Source: Paraniabella ginsengisoli (GTDB lineage Bacteria; Bacteroidota; Bacteroidia; Chitinophagales; Chitinophagaceae). Taken from it: a stretch of DNA of 64,000 bases. A program made the position numbers and the translations under genes. This document shows, in pieces, positions 18,446-28,302 of this stretch. Where the stretch lies: assembly GCF_022513635.1 (NCBI RefSeq), contig NZ_JAKWBL010000003.1, positions 124,001 through 188,000 on the forward strand, written 5' to 3'. Numbering within the stretch: position 1 is the first letter of the stretch; each line of letters starts with the position of its first letter. The notes under the pieces were generated by a model, which worked only from the letters and a program-made list of their open reading frames with translations, was not told where the DNA came from and ran no database searches.

Positions 18446-19615
18446 TTAATTAACTTCTAATTCATCTTTTGAAGGTAATTTGGGAAAACGTGCGTGAGGC
18501 TCGGTTTGGTACCAGTATGCTACGGTAATTATGTCGGAATGCTGCGGTAAATAACGGCCGCCGCTGCGCCAACCCAGATCCTGAATAGTGACTTTCAAAT
18601 CGTCTTCAAATCTAATTGGATCCATAATATGCCAGCGGTACATACCAAATCTTTGTTGAGATCCATACACGCCATCGGGCCGTAACACCTGATGAAGCCC
18701 GGCATAAGCCGTTGAATATTCTTCGTATTGTTTGGTTCGCTTGTTTTCAAAATTGTACGAGCCGCAGAAATAATCTTCAGTGCCTGTTCCAACAATTGTG
18801 GCATTTTCTTTGTCACCGTCCATGAAGAATTTGATCTCGCCTTCACCCCACCAGCCATTGTTACTTACCCCAACGCCCATGTACGTTCCCACATAATGGC
18901 CTTTACCTTTTATATTATCCACAATGGTGTGAAGCGATGATTTGGGATCGCGTGCGCTGCGACGGTATTGTGCATGAAAGTAAGCCTCGTCAGCTCCAAT
19001 ATCTGTAAGTGTGTAATCGACCTGATAATATAAACGCATGGGCTCTGAATCCAAATTTTGCATAGTAAGCTTACATTTTTTTCGGAAAGGCATTTTCCAA
19101 TAACTATTAAAAGCACTTCCAGGATTCACAGTCATCGCCAATGAATTGAGCCAGGAAACCTGTGTCCATCCAGTTGCAAAAAACGGACCTACTGGAGTTT
19201 CTACAGATGGTGCTTCTTCGTCATCATAATACACTCGAAAAATGGTGAAATTAAAATTCCCTGTAGGCGTCATCCAGATATGTTGTATCGCACCGGGGCC
19301 AGCAATATCAGCCATGGTAAAGGTCTCACCAGGTTCAATTATAATAAACGGATTCACCTTCCACCCTTTTCCTAAGTCTCGCGCTTCATTAGCAGCATTA
19401 GCTATATTTCTTTTTCCTTTATCTTTTACCGGATCAGCCATGGCGCCTTTGCCTTTTTCACCCGTAAAATTTTCAGGACTAATGGATCGGGTTTTGGCAT
19501 CTGACAATCTCGATAAATTTCCAAGATTCATGTCAAGTCCATTGAACTTCCCAGATTGTGCGTTTACAAAAAGAGATCCGAGAAGTGCAATCAATAAGAT
19601 TCCATATTTTTTCAT
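18446..19615 (-). CDS. GH172 (DUF2961) secreted glycoside hydrolase, short form
   Basis: The 389-residue protein has a Sec signal (MKKYGILLIALLGSLFVNAQ). Family signs are GPGAIQHIWMTP, FRVYYDDEEAPSVETPVGPF, GKGHYVGTYMGVG, GEIKFFMDGD and GTGTEDYFCGSYNFENK. The Glu of GTxTEDYF is the conserved catalytic-region Glu. GH172 acts on furanosides, with D-fructofuranosyl and D-arabinofuranosyl residues known in family members. It is one of two GH172 genes in this locus. It lies downstream of GH92 after a 308-base repeat-rich gap and upstream of DUF6786. D-arabinan as substrate is inferred from the neighbouring DUF4185 gene. Confidence 0.92.
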   Translation of the reverse strand: MKKYGILLIALLGSLFVNAQSGKFNGLDMNLGNLSRLSDAKTRSISPENFTGEKGKGAMADPVKDKGKRNIANAANEARDLGKGWKVNPFIIIEPGETFTMADIAGPGAIQHIWMTPTGNFNFTIFRVYYDDEEAPSVETPVGPFFATGWTQVSWLNSLAMTVNPGSAFNSYWKMPFRKKCKLTMQNLDSEPMRLYYQVDYTLTDIGADEAYFHAQYRRSARDPKSSLHTIVDNIKGKGHYVGTYMGVGVSNNGWWGEGEIKFFMDGDKENATIVGTGTEDYFCGSYNFENKRTKQYEEYSTAYAGLHQVLRPDGVYGSQQRFGMYRWHIMDPIRFEDDLKVTIQDLGWRSGGRYLPQHSDIITVAYWYQTEPHARFPKLPSKDELEVN

Positions 19616-19683
19616 ACCAGGCTTTTTAGTTTAGAATAGCTATCGTAGATCAACGAATTTAAATAATTGCAAATGATTAATGC

Positions 19684-19917
19684 CACGAATGCACGAATAT
19701 TTGTTCGCAAATATATTCGTGCATTCGTTTCCGCCAATTAGATTGGCGGCTATTCGTGTTAAAGTCCTTCGGACTTTCTTCCTAATTCATTTGTTTGCAA
19801 ATATATTCATGCATTCGTTTCCGCCAATTAGATTGGCGGCTATTCGTGTTAAAGTCCTTCGGACTTTCTTCCAGATTCATTTGTTCGCAAATATATTCGT
19901 GCATTCGTGGTATACTT
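19684..19917. repeat. 90-bp tandem repeat with internal hairpins
   Basis: The block TTGTTCGCAAATATATTCGT onward repeats at 19701, 19791 and 19881 with an exact period of 90 bases, giving 2.4 copies. Each full unit contains two hairpins, CCGCCAATTAGATTGGCGG and AAAGTCCTTCGGACTTT. The array is bounded by inverted CACGAATGCACGAATA and TATTCGTGCATTCGTGG. It fills the gap between GH172 and GH92. It is not a CRISPR, because the units abut without spacers. Confidence 0.85.
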
Positions 19918-19923
19918 CAAACA

Positions 19924-22200
19924 CTATTTTTCTGTACTCATTGAAAAAGGATAATCAGCGCTTGTTGTACCTCTGGATTTATTGGGTTGCGCACTCAATG
20001 TAAAATCCAGAACACCTCCTTTCAGTAATTCAAAATGATCCAGATAATTTTTGCTACTTGCTTTTCCATTTATGGTAAGCGACTTCACATATTTATTTAC
20101 TGAACTATTTTGTGGAGCATTAATCACTAATTTTTTTCCATTTTCAAAATTGATTTCCGCTTTTTTAAATAGTGGTACACCTACAACATATTGCGTGCTT
20201 GCCGGAGTTACCGGATAAAAGCCCAAAGCTGAAAACACATACCAGGCTGAGGTTTGACCGTTATCTTCATCTCCACAATATCCATCCGGAGATGAATTGT
20301 ATAAGCGATCCATTACTTCCCGCACCCAATACTGCGACTTCCACGGCTGGCCGGCATAGTTGTATAAATAGGTCATGTGCTGAATGGGTTGGTTGCCATG
20401 CGCATACTGTCCCATATTAGTAATCTGCATTTCGCGCATTTCATGGATAACAGATCCGTAATAGGAATAATCACCAAAATCTGGCGGCATTACAAAAACG
20501 GAATCTAACATATCAACAAAACCGTTATTACCACCCATCAATTGCTTCAGGCCTTCAATATCCTGAAAAACGCTCCATGAATAATGCCAGCTGTTGCCTT
20601 CGGTAAAAGCACCACCCCATGAATAAGGGTTGTAAGGTGAATAAAAACTTCCGTCTTCATTTTTTGGGCGCATTAGTTTATGTTCAGGATCGAATAGTTT
20701 TTTATAGTTCATAGCACGCTTCTTATACACGTCGGTTTCAACCGAAGGTTTGCCCAAAGCCTTGCCCAGCGCATAAATAGCGTAATCATCATAAGCATAT
20801 TCTAAAGAACGTGCAACGTTTTCACTGATCTTTACATTGTTGGGTACATAGCCTAACTTATTGTAATATTCAACACCTCTGCGCCCCGTTGCATCAGGAC
20901 CTTCATTATTGGCGCCATGTACAAGTGCCTGCCACAAGGTTTCTACGTCGTATCCACGCAATCCTTTTAAATAAGCTTCAGAGACAACAGATGCCGAATT
21001 ATTTCCAACCATAATACCACGATAACCGGGAGAAGACCATTCGGGCAACCAACCGCCTTCTTTAAAATCGCTGATCAAACCTTGCTGCATCTCTTTAGCA
21101 ATGGAAGGATAAACAAAATGCAAGAATGGATATAAAGCTCTGAAAGTATCCCAGAAACCCGTTCCGGCAAACTTATACCCTGGCTCCGTTTTGCCTGTGT
21201 AAGGACTATAATGAACAATCTTTCCGGAAGCATCTTTTTCATACATTCTTAACGGGAAGAATACCATGCGATACAAGCAAGAATAAAAAGTACGCAACTG
21301 CTCATCTGTTCCGCCCGAAACTTTTACACGCCCTAATACTTTAGCCCACTCATTTTTCCCTTGTGCTTTGATGGCATTAAAATCTTTGCTACCAATTTCT
21401 GATTTCAAGTTCAATTCGGCCTGATCAAAACTGATAAACGAAGACACTACTTTTGCATTCACCACATCACCTCTTTTCAATCCTTTAAAACCAATAACAG
21501 CGCCGGCATGCTTGCTTTTCATTTCATCTTTGTCCGAAAATTTATCCTCATCCCAGGTGGCTTTATAATCAAATGCTTTATCAAACTGAATCACAAAATA
21601 GCTTTTAAAATTTTCGGGTACGCTACCGCTGTTACGCGTGCTGTATCCGATTATTTTATTTTCTGAAGGTATGATCTTTACATAAGAACCCTTATCAATA
21701 GCGTCTACAATAATATAGGCGCTGTCTGTTTTTGGAAAAGTAAATCGAAAGCAAGCCGCTCTTTCAGTAGGCGTAATCTCGGTCGTAACATCAGCGTCAG
21801 CTAAATAAACTTTATAATAATGCGGCTGTGCAACTTCTGTTTTATGAGAAAACCAACTGGAGCGGTCCTGTTCTTTAAAACGCATTTTGCCAGTAATGGG
21901 CATGATGGCAAAATATCCGTAATCGTTCATCCAAGGCGAAGGTTGGTGCGTTTGTTTAAACCCAACAATTTTATCATCGCTGTATTTATACGCCCAGCCA
22001 TCGCCCATTCTGCCGGTTTGCGGCGTCCACAAGTTCATACCCCAGGGCATACCAATTGCCGGATACGTGTTTCCATTGGAAAGCTCAAATTTGGATAAGG
22101 TACCCATCAATGGATTTACATAATCGACCGGCTCCTGCGCCGTTACAGTTAACCCAATTAGTAGTAAACAGAAAACAGAAAATCTTTTGCAAAAACTCAT
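19924..22200 (-). CDS. GH92 alpha-mannosidase, copy 1
   Basis: This is a calcium-dependent exo-alpha-mannosidase, probably periplasmic or on the cell surface. A signal peptide (MSFCKRFSVFCLLLIGLTVTA) is followed by GH92 landmarks: VDYVNPLMGT, SNGNTYPAIGMPWGMNLWTP, GDGWAYKY, WLPEWSSPGYRGIMVGNNSA, FTEGNSWHYSW, HEMREM, HGNQPIQHM and GYCGDEDNGQTSAWYVFSAL. The GDED segment holds the acidic pair used as catalytic base. About 758 residues. The start at 22200 gives a clean signal peptide, so upstream in-frame codons to 22293 were dropped. GH92 enzymes cleave alpha-1,2/1,3/1,4/1,6 mannosides; linkage is not settled by the sequence. Confidence 0.95.
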   Translation of the reverse strand: MSFCKRFSVFCLLLIGLTVTAQEPVDYVNPLMGTLSKFELSNGNTYPAIGMPWGMNLWTPQTGRMGDGWAYKYSDDKIVGFKQTHQPSPWMNDYGYFAIMPITGKMRFKEQDRSSWFSHKTEVAQPHYYKVYLADADVTTEITPTERAACFRFTFPKTDSAYIIVDAIDKGSYVKIIPSENKIIGYSTRNSGSVPENFKSYFVIQFDKAFDYKATWDEDKFSDKDEMKSKHAGAVIGFKGLKRGDVVNAKVVSSFISFDQAELNLKSEIGSKDFNAIKAQGKNEWAKVLGRVKVSGGTDEQLRTFYSCLYRMVFFPLRMYEKDASGKIVHYSPYTGKTEPGYKFAGTGFWDTFRALYPFLHFVYPSIAKEMQQGLISDFKEGGWLPEWSSPGYRGIMVGNNSASVVSEAYLKGLRGYDVETLWQALVHGANNEGPDATGRRGVEYYNKLGYVPNNVKISENVARSLEYAYDDYAIYALGKALGKPSVETDVYKKRAMNYKKLFDPEHKLMRPKNEDGSFYSPYNPYSWGGAFTEGNSWHYSWSVFQDIEGLKQLMGGNNGFVDMLDSVFVMPPDFGDYSYYGSVIHEMREMQITNMGQYAHGNQPIQHMTYLYNYAGQPWKSQYWVREVMDRLYNSSPDGYCGDEDNGQTSAWYVFSALGFYPVTPASTQYVVGVPLFKKAEINFENGKKLVINAPQNSSVNKYVKSLTINGKASSKNYLDHFELLKGGVLDFTLSAQPNKSRGTTSADYPFSMSTEK

Positions 22201-22240
22201 TCCTATATTTTTTAAATTATTCTTATTAAGCAAGCTATAA

Positions 22241-22310
22241 ACAAATATCATCGATGTTGTGTCACTCACATCATCGTTCCGATTATAACTCATCCTACAT
22301 ATTCTTCGCT
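22241..22310. repeat. Dispersed intergenic repeat, copy C
   Basis: GTTGTGTCACTCACATCATC followed by GTTCCGATTATAACTCATCC matches copy E at 43021-43111 (reverse strand) and copy D. It lies directly beside a palindrome at 22312-22351, the same arrangement as copy E. Confidence 0.55.
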
Positions 22311-22311
22311 T

Positions 22312-22351
22312 TATTAGACCTTCGAGGTTTTAAAAACCTCGAAGGTCTAAT
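22312..22351. repeat. Perfect palindrome AGACCTTCGAGGTTTT/AAAACCTCGAAGGTCT, copy 1
   Basis: TTAGACCTTCGAGGTTTT and its reverse complement abut to form a stem of about 18 bp. The element sits between GH125 and GH92 inside the mannan part of the locus. A second copy with a slightly different centre is at 42983-43019. It could act as a REP element, mRNA stabiliser or attenuator. Confidence 0.8.
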
Positions 22352-22386
22352 AAATAACCTCCTTCAGTTTCCGGTCATACCAAATG

Positions 22387-23808
22387 CTAAGCTAACAAAT
22401 GCGGCTTTTCGTTATACGTCTTCCAAAGCAATTCGCCATATAATGTATTGGCCCAGGCAAACCATGGCCTTGTAAAATTTTTAGGGTCATCTTTATGAAA
22501 TGACTCATGCATGAAACCTGTATCGCCATGTGTTTTTTGAAGTGTAGTAATACATTGCTTTATTTCATTATCATTGCCTGAAGTAAGTGCACGCATAATC
22601 AAACTCATTGGCCATATCATATCTAATCCAACATGTGGCCCGCCAATACCTTCTGCGGCTGTGCCTTTAAAGAAAAACGGATTTTCTTTAGACCATACAA
22701 AATTTCTTGTGTTGGTGTATATCGCATCGCCTTTAGCTACAGCGCCTAAGTAAGGCAAACCTAAAAGACTTGGCACATTTGCATCATCCATCAATACCGA
22801 ACTTCCATAGCCATTTATTTCATACGCGTATAGTTTACCAAATTGAGGATGGATAACTGTAGCATTTTTTTCCAGGGCCGCTTCAACTTCTGTGGCCAGT
22901 GCTGTAAGCTCTGCTGCGAGTTTGGCATCTTTAGAAATTTTTGAAACCATTTCCGCGGCCTGCTTTAAACTCACTACTGCAAAAAGATTAGAAGGTATTA
23001 AATAGGCAAAAATAGTAGCATCATCGCTTGGCCTGAACATAGAACAAATAAGACCATTCGGTTTTACAGGATAGCCATAACCGTTCATCGGTATACCGTC
23101 TGTTGCATACTCCGTTTTACGTTGAAAGCTATACGGTCCTTGATTTTCCTTGCGTTGCTGTTCTTTAAATGTTTTCAATGTTAAAGCTACCGACTCTTTC
23201 CAGGTTGCATCAAACGGTGTTATATCTCCGGTGTTTTTCCAGAAATGCCAGGCAAGGCGAATAGGGTAACAAAGTGAATCAATTTCCCATTTACGTTCGT
23301 GAATACCGGGCTTCATATCGGTCTTGTCTGATTCTTTCCATTTGCTCACTTTAGCATCGTCGTTATAGAAAGCGTTAGCATAGGGATCTTTTAAAATAAA
23401 ATGAACCTGCTTATTGATAACGCCAATGATTAATTTATGAAGCGCTTCATCATCTTTACTAAATTGCAAATATGGAAATACCTGAGCCGAACTATCTCGT
23501 AACCACATGGCATCTATATCGCCGGTAATTACATAAGTATCTGGCTTACCGTTTTGTTCAGTATAAAAAACTGTTGTATCCAATGTGTTTGGAAAACAAT
23601 TTTCAAACAACCAGCTTAGTTCTTTGTTTTTTACTTTCGCCTGAAATGTTTTAATAGCGTTTTCAATGGCAGCACTTTTAAAATTCCGTTGCGAAGCCGG
23701 TACGCGTACTGTTGGGAAGTTACCAGAGCTTTGTGCAAAGGAAAATTTACCAACAGCAAGGCCTGCGCCTAGCAGTCCAGTGTTTTGTATGAATGTTTTA
23801 CGGTTCAT
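22387..23808 (-). CDS. GH125 exo-alpha-1,6-mannosidase
   Basis: GH125 enzymes are metal-independent inverting exo-alpha-1,6-mannosidases. The 473-residue protein starts MNRKTFIQNTGLLGAGLAVG, a signal region, and has TYVITGDIDAMWLRDSSAQV with the catalytic Asp, ERKWEIDSLCYPIRLAWHFW, NGYGYPVKPNGLICSMFRPS, DDANVPSLLGLPYLGAV, IGGPHVGLDMIWPMSLIMRA and GDTGFMHESFHKDDPKNFTR with the catalytic Glu. It lies 14 bases after a GH92 gene and before the other, so the three should act together on branched alpha-mannan, removing side chains and then the 1,6-linked backbone. Confidence 0.96.
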   Translation of the reverse strand: MNRKTFIQNTGLLGAGLAVGKFSFAQSSGNFPTVRVPASQRNFKSAAIENAIKTFQAKVKNKELSWLFENCFPNTLDTTVFYTEQNGKPDTYVITGDIDAMWLRDSSAQVFPYLQFSKDDEALHKLIIGVINKQVHFILKDPYANAFYNDDAKVSKWKESDKTDMKPGIHERKWEIDSLCYPIRLAWHFWKNTGDITPFDATWKESVALTLKTFKEQQRKENQGPYSFQRKTEYATDGIPMNGYGYPVKPNGLICSMFRPSDDATIFAYLIPSNLFAVVSLKQAAEMVSKISKDAKLAAELTALATEVEAALEKNATVIHPQFGKLYAYEINGYGSSVLMDDANVPSLLGLPYLGAVAKGDAIYTNTRNFVWSKENPFFFKGTAAEGIGGPHVGLDMIWPMSLIMRALTSGNDNEIKQCITTLQKTHGDTGFMHESFHKDDPKNFTRPWFAWANTLYGELLWKTYNEKPHLLA

Positions 23809-23822
23809 ATTAATGTATTCTA

Positions 23823-26086
23823 TTAATTTTTAGAAACAGAAAAAGGAAGATCAGCATCTTTAATGCCCCTTTTAAAATTCGGCGCCGTATCCATTTGCAA
23901 ATTCAAGATTCCTCCTTTTGTTATATCCGAATAAGTTATGTAGTTTTTACTATAATCTTTATTGTTTAACCGGGCAGAGCGAATGTAGACATTTCGCTTG
24001 TTATTGCCATTTGCATTGATAACAAACTTTTTCCCATCCTCCAAAGTGAGTGTTATTTTTTTAAACATCGGGCTACCAAGCACATATTGATCTGTTCCCG
24101 GACATACGCTATAAAAGCCCAAAGCGCTCAACACATACCAGGATGAGGTTTGGCCCTGGTCTTCATCTCCAGGATAACCATTTTCTGTTGCATTATATAA
24201 TTTGCTCATCACTTCCCTGGTGCGTTGCTGTGATTTCCACGGCTGCCTCGCATAATTATACAAATAAGGCATGTGTTGAATAGGTTGATTTCCGTGTGCA
24301 TATTGTCCCATATTCGCCATCACCATTTCCGTCATTTCGTGGATCATAAAACCATACGTGCCTACGTTAACAGTATTAGGAACGGTAAACACCGAATCGA
24401 GCTTTGAACAGAATTCTTTTTCACCACCGGTTAATTTGATGAGGCCATTTATATCATGAAAAACCGACCATACCCAATGCCATGCATTGCCTTCTGTAAA
24501 CGGCCCGCCCCATTCCGTTGGATCAAAGTTGTTTGACCATTCTCCCTTTTTATTTTTTGCGCGCATAAAATTGGTAGCCGGATCAAAAACATTTTTATAG
24601 TTATACATTTTTTCAGAAAACGCATCTATATACTTTTTATTATTAACTGCTTTCGCTAAAGTATAACCACAAAAATCATCATAAGCATATTCCAATGTTT
24701 TAGCTGTTGCTTCTCTCACTTCCGGATAAGGAACATAACCTAATTCATTGTATTCTTTAAAACCATCCCTGCCATTGGCTGGGCCCCACGGTCCTTTGTT
24801 ATTGGCTTCATGATAATAAGCTTCTAATGCGCGTTGTGGATCAAAAGTCCGCAAACCTTTTGCCCAGGCATCGCTCAATAATGATATGGCATGATTACCG
24901 ATCATACTTCCTTGTTCATTTGGAAATGACCAGGAAGGCAGCCATCCACATTGTTCCTGCGCATCAAGTAAAGCATTCACATATCGGCCATGCATAGTAG
25001 GATGAAGCAGAATATTCAATGGAAACTGTGCGCGGAAAGTATCCCAAAAACCGGTATCGGTATACATATATCCTTTATGAACGGTACCATCATAAGGGCT
25101 GAAATAATGAGGATTTCCATTTTCATCATACTCAAAAAAAGCTCTGGAAAAAAGGCTGGCCCTGAAAAAGCAGGAATAGAAAGTGGCTTTATCTTCTTCT
25201 GAATCACCTTCTACCAAAATTCTTTTTAAATGTTTATTCCAAACTTCATAAGCTTTGGCCTTTGTTATTTCTAAGCTTTTATCACCGCCTAACTCTCTTT
25301 CCAGATTCAATTTCGCCTGCTCTAAACTAATATACGATGATGCTATTTTCACCTGAACAACAGAACCTTTCTCAAATTCGAGATAAGCTCCTTTGCCTTT
25401 TCCTTCAGCTTTTTGTTGTCCTGGTTGAATGGTATTTTTTCATTTTCCCAGGTACCATGGGCCTTAAAAGGTTTATCAAAGATCAATACAAAATGATTTT
25501 TCCAGCCGCGTTGCATGCCATGCCCGTTGTTTACAAAGCCAGTAATCATCCTACTTTCAGGAAAAATTTCTACTCCACTTAGCCTGGTGTATCCATCTAA
25601 AACAAGATAAGCCTTATGTTCTTTTGGGAAGCTAAACCTGATATGCACACCTCTTTCTGATGGCGACATTTCTGTGGTAATTTTGTTTTCGAAAGTGACT
25701 TTATAATAATGAGGTTTACCTATTTCATTTTCGTGCCTGAACTCGGTTGCCCTTTCATTCTCGTTTACCTTTAAATTATCAATTACCGGCATTAATGAAA
25801 ATACTGCATAATCGTTAGACCAGGAGCTGCACTGATGCGCTTGCTGAAAACCCCGGATCGTCTTTTTGCTGTATTGATATTTCCATCCATCGCCATTCTT
25901 ACCGGTCTGCGGCGTCCAGGTGTTCATTGCAAAAGGTAACGCTGTTGTTGGATATGTGTTGCCTCTTGTAAGTTCAAAACTGGAATTAGTACCCTGCAAA
26001 GTATTTACATAGTGAACTAAATCTTGGGCATGTGAAATATTAGTCATTCCACATACCACACTAATCACAAAAAGTTTAAGCCTCAT
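23823..26086 (-). CDS. GH92 alpha-mannosidase, copy 2 (frameshifted by apparent indel)
   Basis: A second GH92 of about 754 residues. The N-terminal sandwich domain has VHYVNTLQGT, TRGNTYPTTALPFAMNTWTP and GDGWKYQYSKKTIRGFQQAH. The (alpha/alpha)6 barrel has GWLPSWSFPNEQGSMIGNHA, FTEGNAWHWVWSVFHD, HEMTEM, HGNQPIQHMPYLYNYARQPW and GYPGDEDQGQTSSWYVLSAL. The frame breaks in A6 at 25435-25440 (T on the + strand). A seventh A gives NTIQPGQQKAEGKGKG and a continuous protein. The signal peptide is MRLKLFVISVVCGMTNISHA. It shares the GNQPIQHM variant with copy 1, which suggests a duplication inside the locus. Ten bases separate it from the gene before. Confidence 0.93.
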
Positions 26087-26096
26087 TTATTATATT

Positions 26097-27032
26097 CTAT
26101 TTAAAAGTTATTACCCGCCACTCTGTAATCTGAAAGGCATCAGATCCATTATTTTTTTCAACCTGCCAACGATAGTAAGAGTAAGGTGTATCATTCTCAA
26201 ATTCATACTGAACAGTTTGGGTACGACCACTAAAAGATTGATTCGTTTTGCTATCTAACTCTACCCATGTGTTTCCATCATTTGATCCAAAAAATTTCCA
26301 GTCTTTAGGATCGCGCTCGGGAGCATCATTGCCAGAAGTAAGTTTGTACGACTGAATAGAAACTGCTTCAGGGAATTTCAATTGCATCCATAAAACAATC
26401 GGGAAACCGCCCGTAAGAAATTTAGTTGTAAGATTGTTATCAACCAATTTAGCAGACCCTTCTCCTCCATTAGGGCCATCGTTATTATCTTTAGAAACAG
26501 TCAAAGTTGCCATCGATGTGAGGTCTGTTTCTTTTCGGCTGATTTTTATTTTAAAATAAGCAGTTTTTAGTTCTTCATTAATTTTACCTGTAGAAGCAGT
26601 TTGCAAAGTTATAGGCATCAAATATTCTGCATCTTTTGGTAATGTTTTTGTGTCGACTGACACTTTAATACCATCAGATGTAGTCCTCCCAGATCTTATT
26701 ATTGTTTCCAAATTCGATATTGTGTATTTATCTACAGGAAGTTTTTCATAAGACGTTGAGTGACTTGCATTATACGCAGCTATTAATCCTGTGTCTAATT
26801 TAAAGCTAAGCTGAATATCCTGCTGAGGATACAGTTGTCCCCCATAAGCACCCCCAAATGTAAAAGATTGTGCTGTATCAGCAATCAATAAATCAATGCT
26901 GCTCCGTGCATCAATAGCTTGCGTCATATAAATAACTCCTTCTTCACTTGTGATTTCATCCTTTTTATCACAAGCTGTCATAAGAGCTGAAATGCTGATA
27001 CAGGCCGCAATAATTTTTAAATAGATTCTCAT
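26097..27032 (-). CDS. DUF1735/F5-8 type C surface lipoprotein
   Basis: The 311-residue lipoprotein has a lipobox at MTACDKKDE and an N-terminal DUF1735 domain (about residues 30-170, with IQLSFKLDTGLIAAYNASH and YLMPITLQT). A C-terminal F5/8 type C carbohydrate-binding domain covers about residues 175-311 (KLVDNNLTTKFLTGG, WMQLKFPEAVSIQSYKLTSG, WKFFGSNDGNTWVELDSK). Proteins of this layout commonly occupy the SusE/SusF-like position in PULs and bind glycan at the cell surface. It sits between DUF4185 and GH92, consistent with that role. It is not expected to be catalytic. Confidence 0.88.
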   Translation of the reverse strand: MRIYLKIIAACISISALMTACDKKDEITSEEGVIYMTQAIDARSSIDLLIADTAQSFTFGGAYGGQLYPQQDIQLSFKLDTGLIAAYNASHSTSYEKLPVDKYTISNLETIIRSGRTTSDGIKVSVDTKTLPKDAEYLMPITLQTASTGKINEELKTAYFKIKISRKETDLTSMATLTVSKDNNDGPNGGEGSAKLVDNNLTTKFLTGGFPIVLWMQLKFPEAVSIQSYKLTSGNDAPERDPKDWKFFGSNDGNTWVELDSKTNQSFSGRTQTVQYEFENDTPYSYYRWQVEKNNGSDAFQITEWRVITFK

Positions 27033-27099
27033 TTTAAAGTTTTTAGTTGATAATTTTAGTTTTTGTTAAGTCACTTTCAGTTAAATGGTGTGATAGTAA

Positions 27100-28290
27100 T
27101 TAATCAGCGTCAGATACTTTAATATCCGCCCTGGCAAGGAATACGTTGTAAGGTTTCCATAGCGATTTGGTAAAGTACAGATACTTACCTTTTTTACTAA
27201 GGGGATGTATAAAAGGAGCATACCCTTGTAAAGAGTCTTTACCCATAACCATTTTCGGCGAACTCCAATTTCCGTGTAGGGACTTTGAATCGCGATATAC
27301 TAAACCCGAATTTTTGAATGCCTTTGTGGGGTCTAAATTAGGATCGTAACTATACATTATAATCCATCTTTTAACTGTTTCGTTGAAAATGATGGAAGCT
27401 TCTCCAACCGGAGCTTCTATAATAGGAGTTGCCTCATCCTCAACACCTGTAACCCACTTATTACTGCTGCTATTCCAATACTCGTACAATTTTAAATCAG
27501 TAATATTTTCTTCCTTAAAACGACATAAGTAGGCAGCACTTCCACGACCAGATAAAGTACCAATCATATAAACCCAACCATCCTTTTTGGCATAACATAC
27601 CTGAGAGAATTTGCTATCAGGTTTAAACGTAACTTCTTTTACACGTTTCCAGGTTTTGCCCCTGTCAGACGAACCATAAAGAGATGAAAAATTAGTGAGC
27701 CATCTGCCTTTGGGAGCGCTCCACTCATAAATATTCATATAATGTACGTAGTCATTTTTACCGGCATGAATAGCGGCAGTTGGAATAGAAGTCTGATAAA
27801 CTTTAGGATTAGCACTGGCTCCAGCGCAAATCTCTCTCGCTCTTCCACTATCATCCAATGCCATCCCGGTTATCTTAATACCATCGCTTAAAACTGTATC
27901 GTTTGAAAATGCTAAAACATTAGACCGCCAGTTGGTACCATTTCCTCCGCCCTTTCCTGCCTGAAATCCTTCACCGTTTGTATCCCCAAAAAACATTCCG
28001 TAATGGCCATCGCCCATATCCCATATAATTCCTAAATCAGTACCACATACGTCGAACATTGAATGTGTTTTATTAGGATTCACCCATTGCTCGCCCTCAA
28101 GGCTTGCTCCGGTCACTCTCGCTACTGTGATTACATTCTCCAATATAACATCTTCTGTTAACCTGAACGCTCCATGCTGCTCGTTAATATGGCTCATTAA
28201 TAACGCACCTAACGTTAAACATGAAGCGGCCTTAATCATTCCCGTGTATTTAATTTTAAACATGATGTATTTAGTTGCTTTTTTTATCAT
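27100..28290 (-). CDS. DUF4185 protein, GH183-like putative endo-D-arabinanase
   Basis: The 396-residue protein (or 387 if the Met at 28263 is used) carries a DUF4185 five-bladed-propeller-like domain. Recognisable parts are MFDVCGTDLGIIWDMGDGHY, GMFFGDTNGEGFQ, WRSNVLAFSNDT, YVHYMNIYEW, SSLYGSSDRGKTWKRV, GEASIIFNETVKRWIIMYSY and GLVYRDSKSLHGNWSSP. Characterised DUF4185 members form GH183, endo-acting on D-arabinan of mycobacterial arabinogalactan and lipoarabinomannan. The N-terminus is hydrophobic and signal-like. Its position among GH172, GH92 and GH125 genes is the main reason to propose an arabinomannan target. The activity is inferred; the domain call is firm. Confidence 0.85.
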   Translation of the reverse strand: MIKKATKYIMFKIKYTGMIKAASCLTLGALLMSHINEQHGAFRLTEDVILENVITVARVTGASLEGEQWVNPNKTHSMFDVCGTDLGIIWDMGDGHYGMFFGDTNGEGFQAGKGGGNGTNWRSNVLAFSNDTVLSDGIKITGMALDDSGRAREICAGASANPKVYQTSIPTAAIHAGKNDYVHYMNIYEWSAPKGRWLTNFSSLYGSSDRGKTWKRVKEVTFKPDSKFSQVCYAKKDGWVYMIGTLSGRGSAAYLCRFKEENITDLKLYEYWNSSSNKWVTGVEDEATPIIEAPVGEASIIFNETVKRWIIMYSYDPNLDPTKAFKNSGLVYRDSKSLHGNWSSPKMVMGKDSLQGYAPFIHPLSKKGKYLYFTKSLWKPYNVFLARADIKVSDAD

Positions 28291-28302
28291 CAGATAAAAT
28301 CA

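Noticed and set aside
19701-19917. CRISPR-like array of regular repeats
   Set aside because: The units are 90 bases long, abut each other without variable spacers, number only about 2.4 and contain perfect hairpins. No cas genes are nearby.
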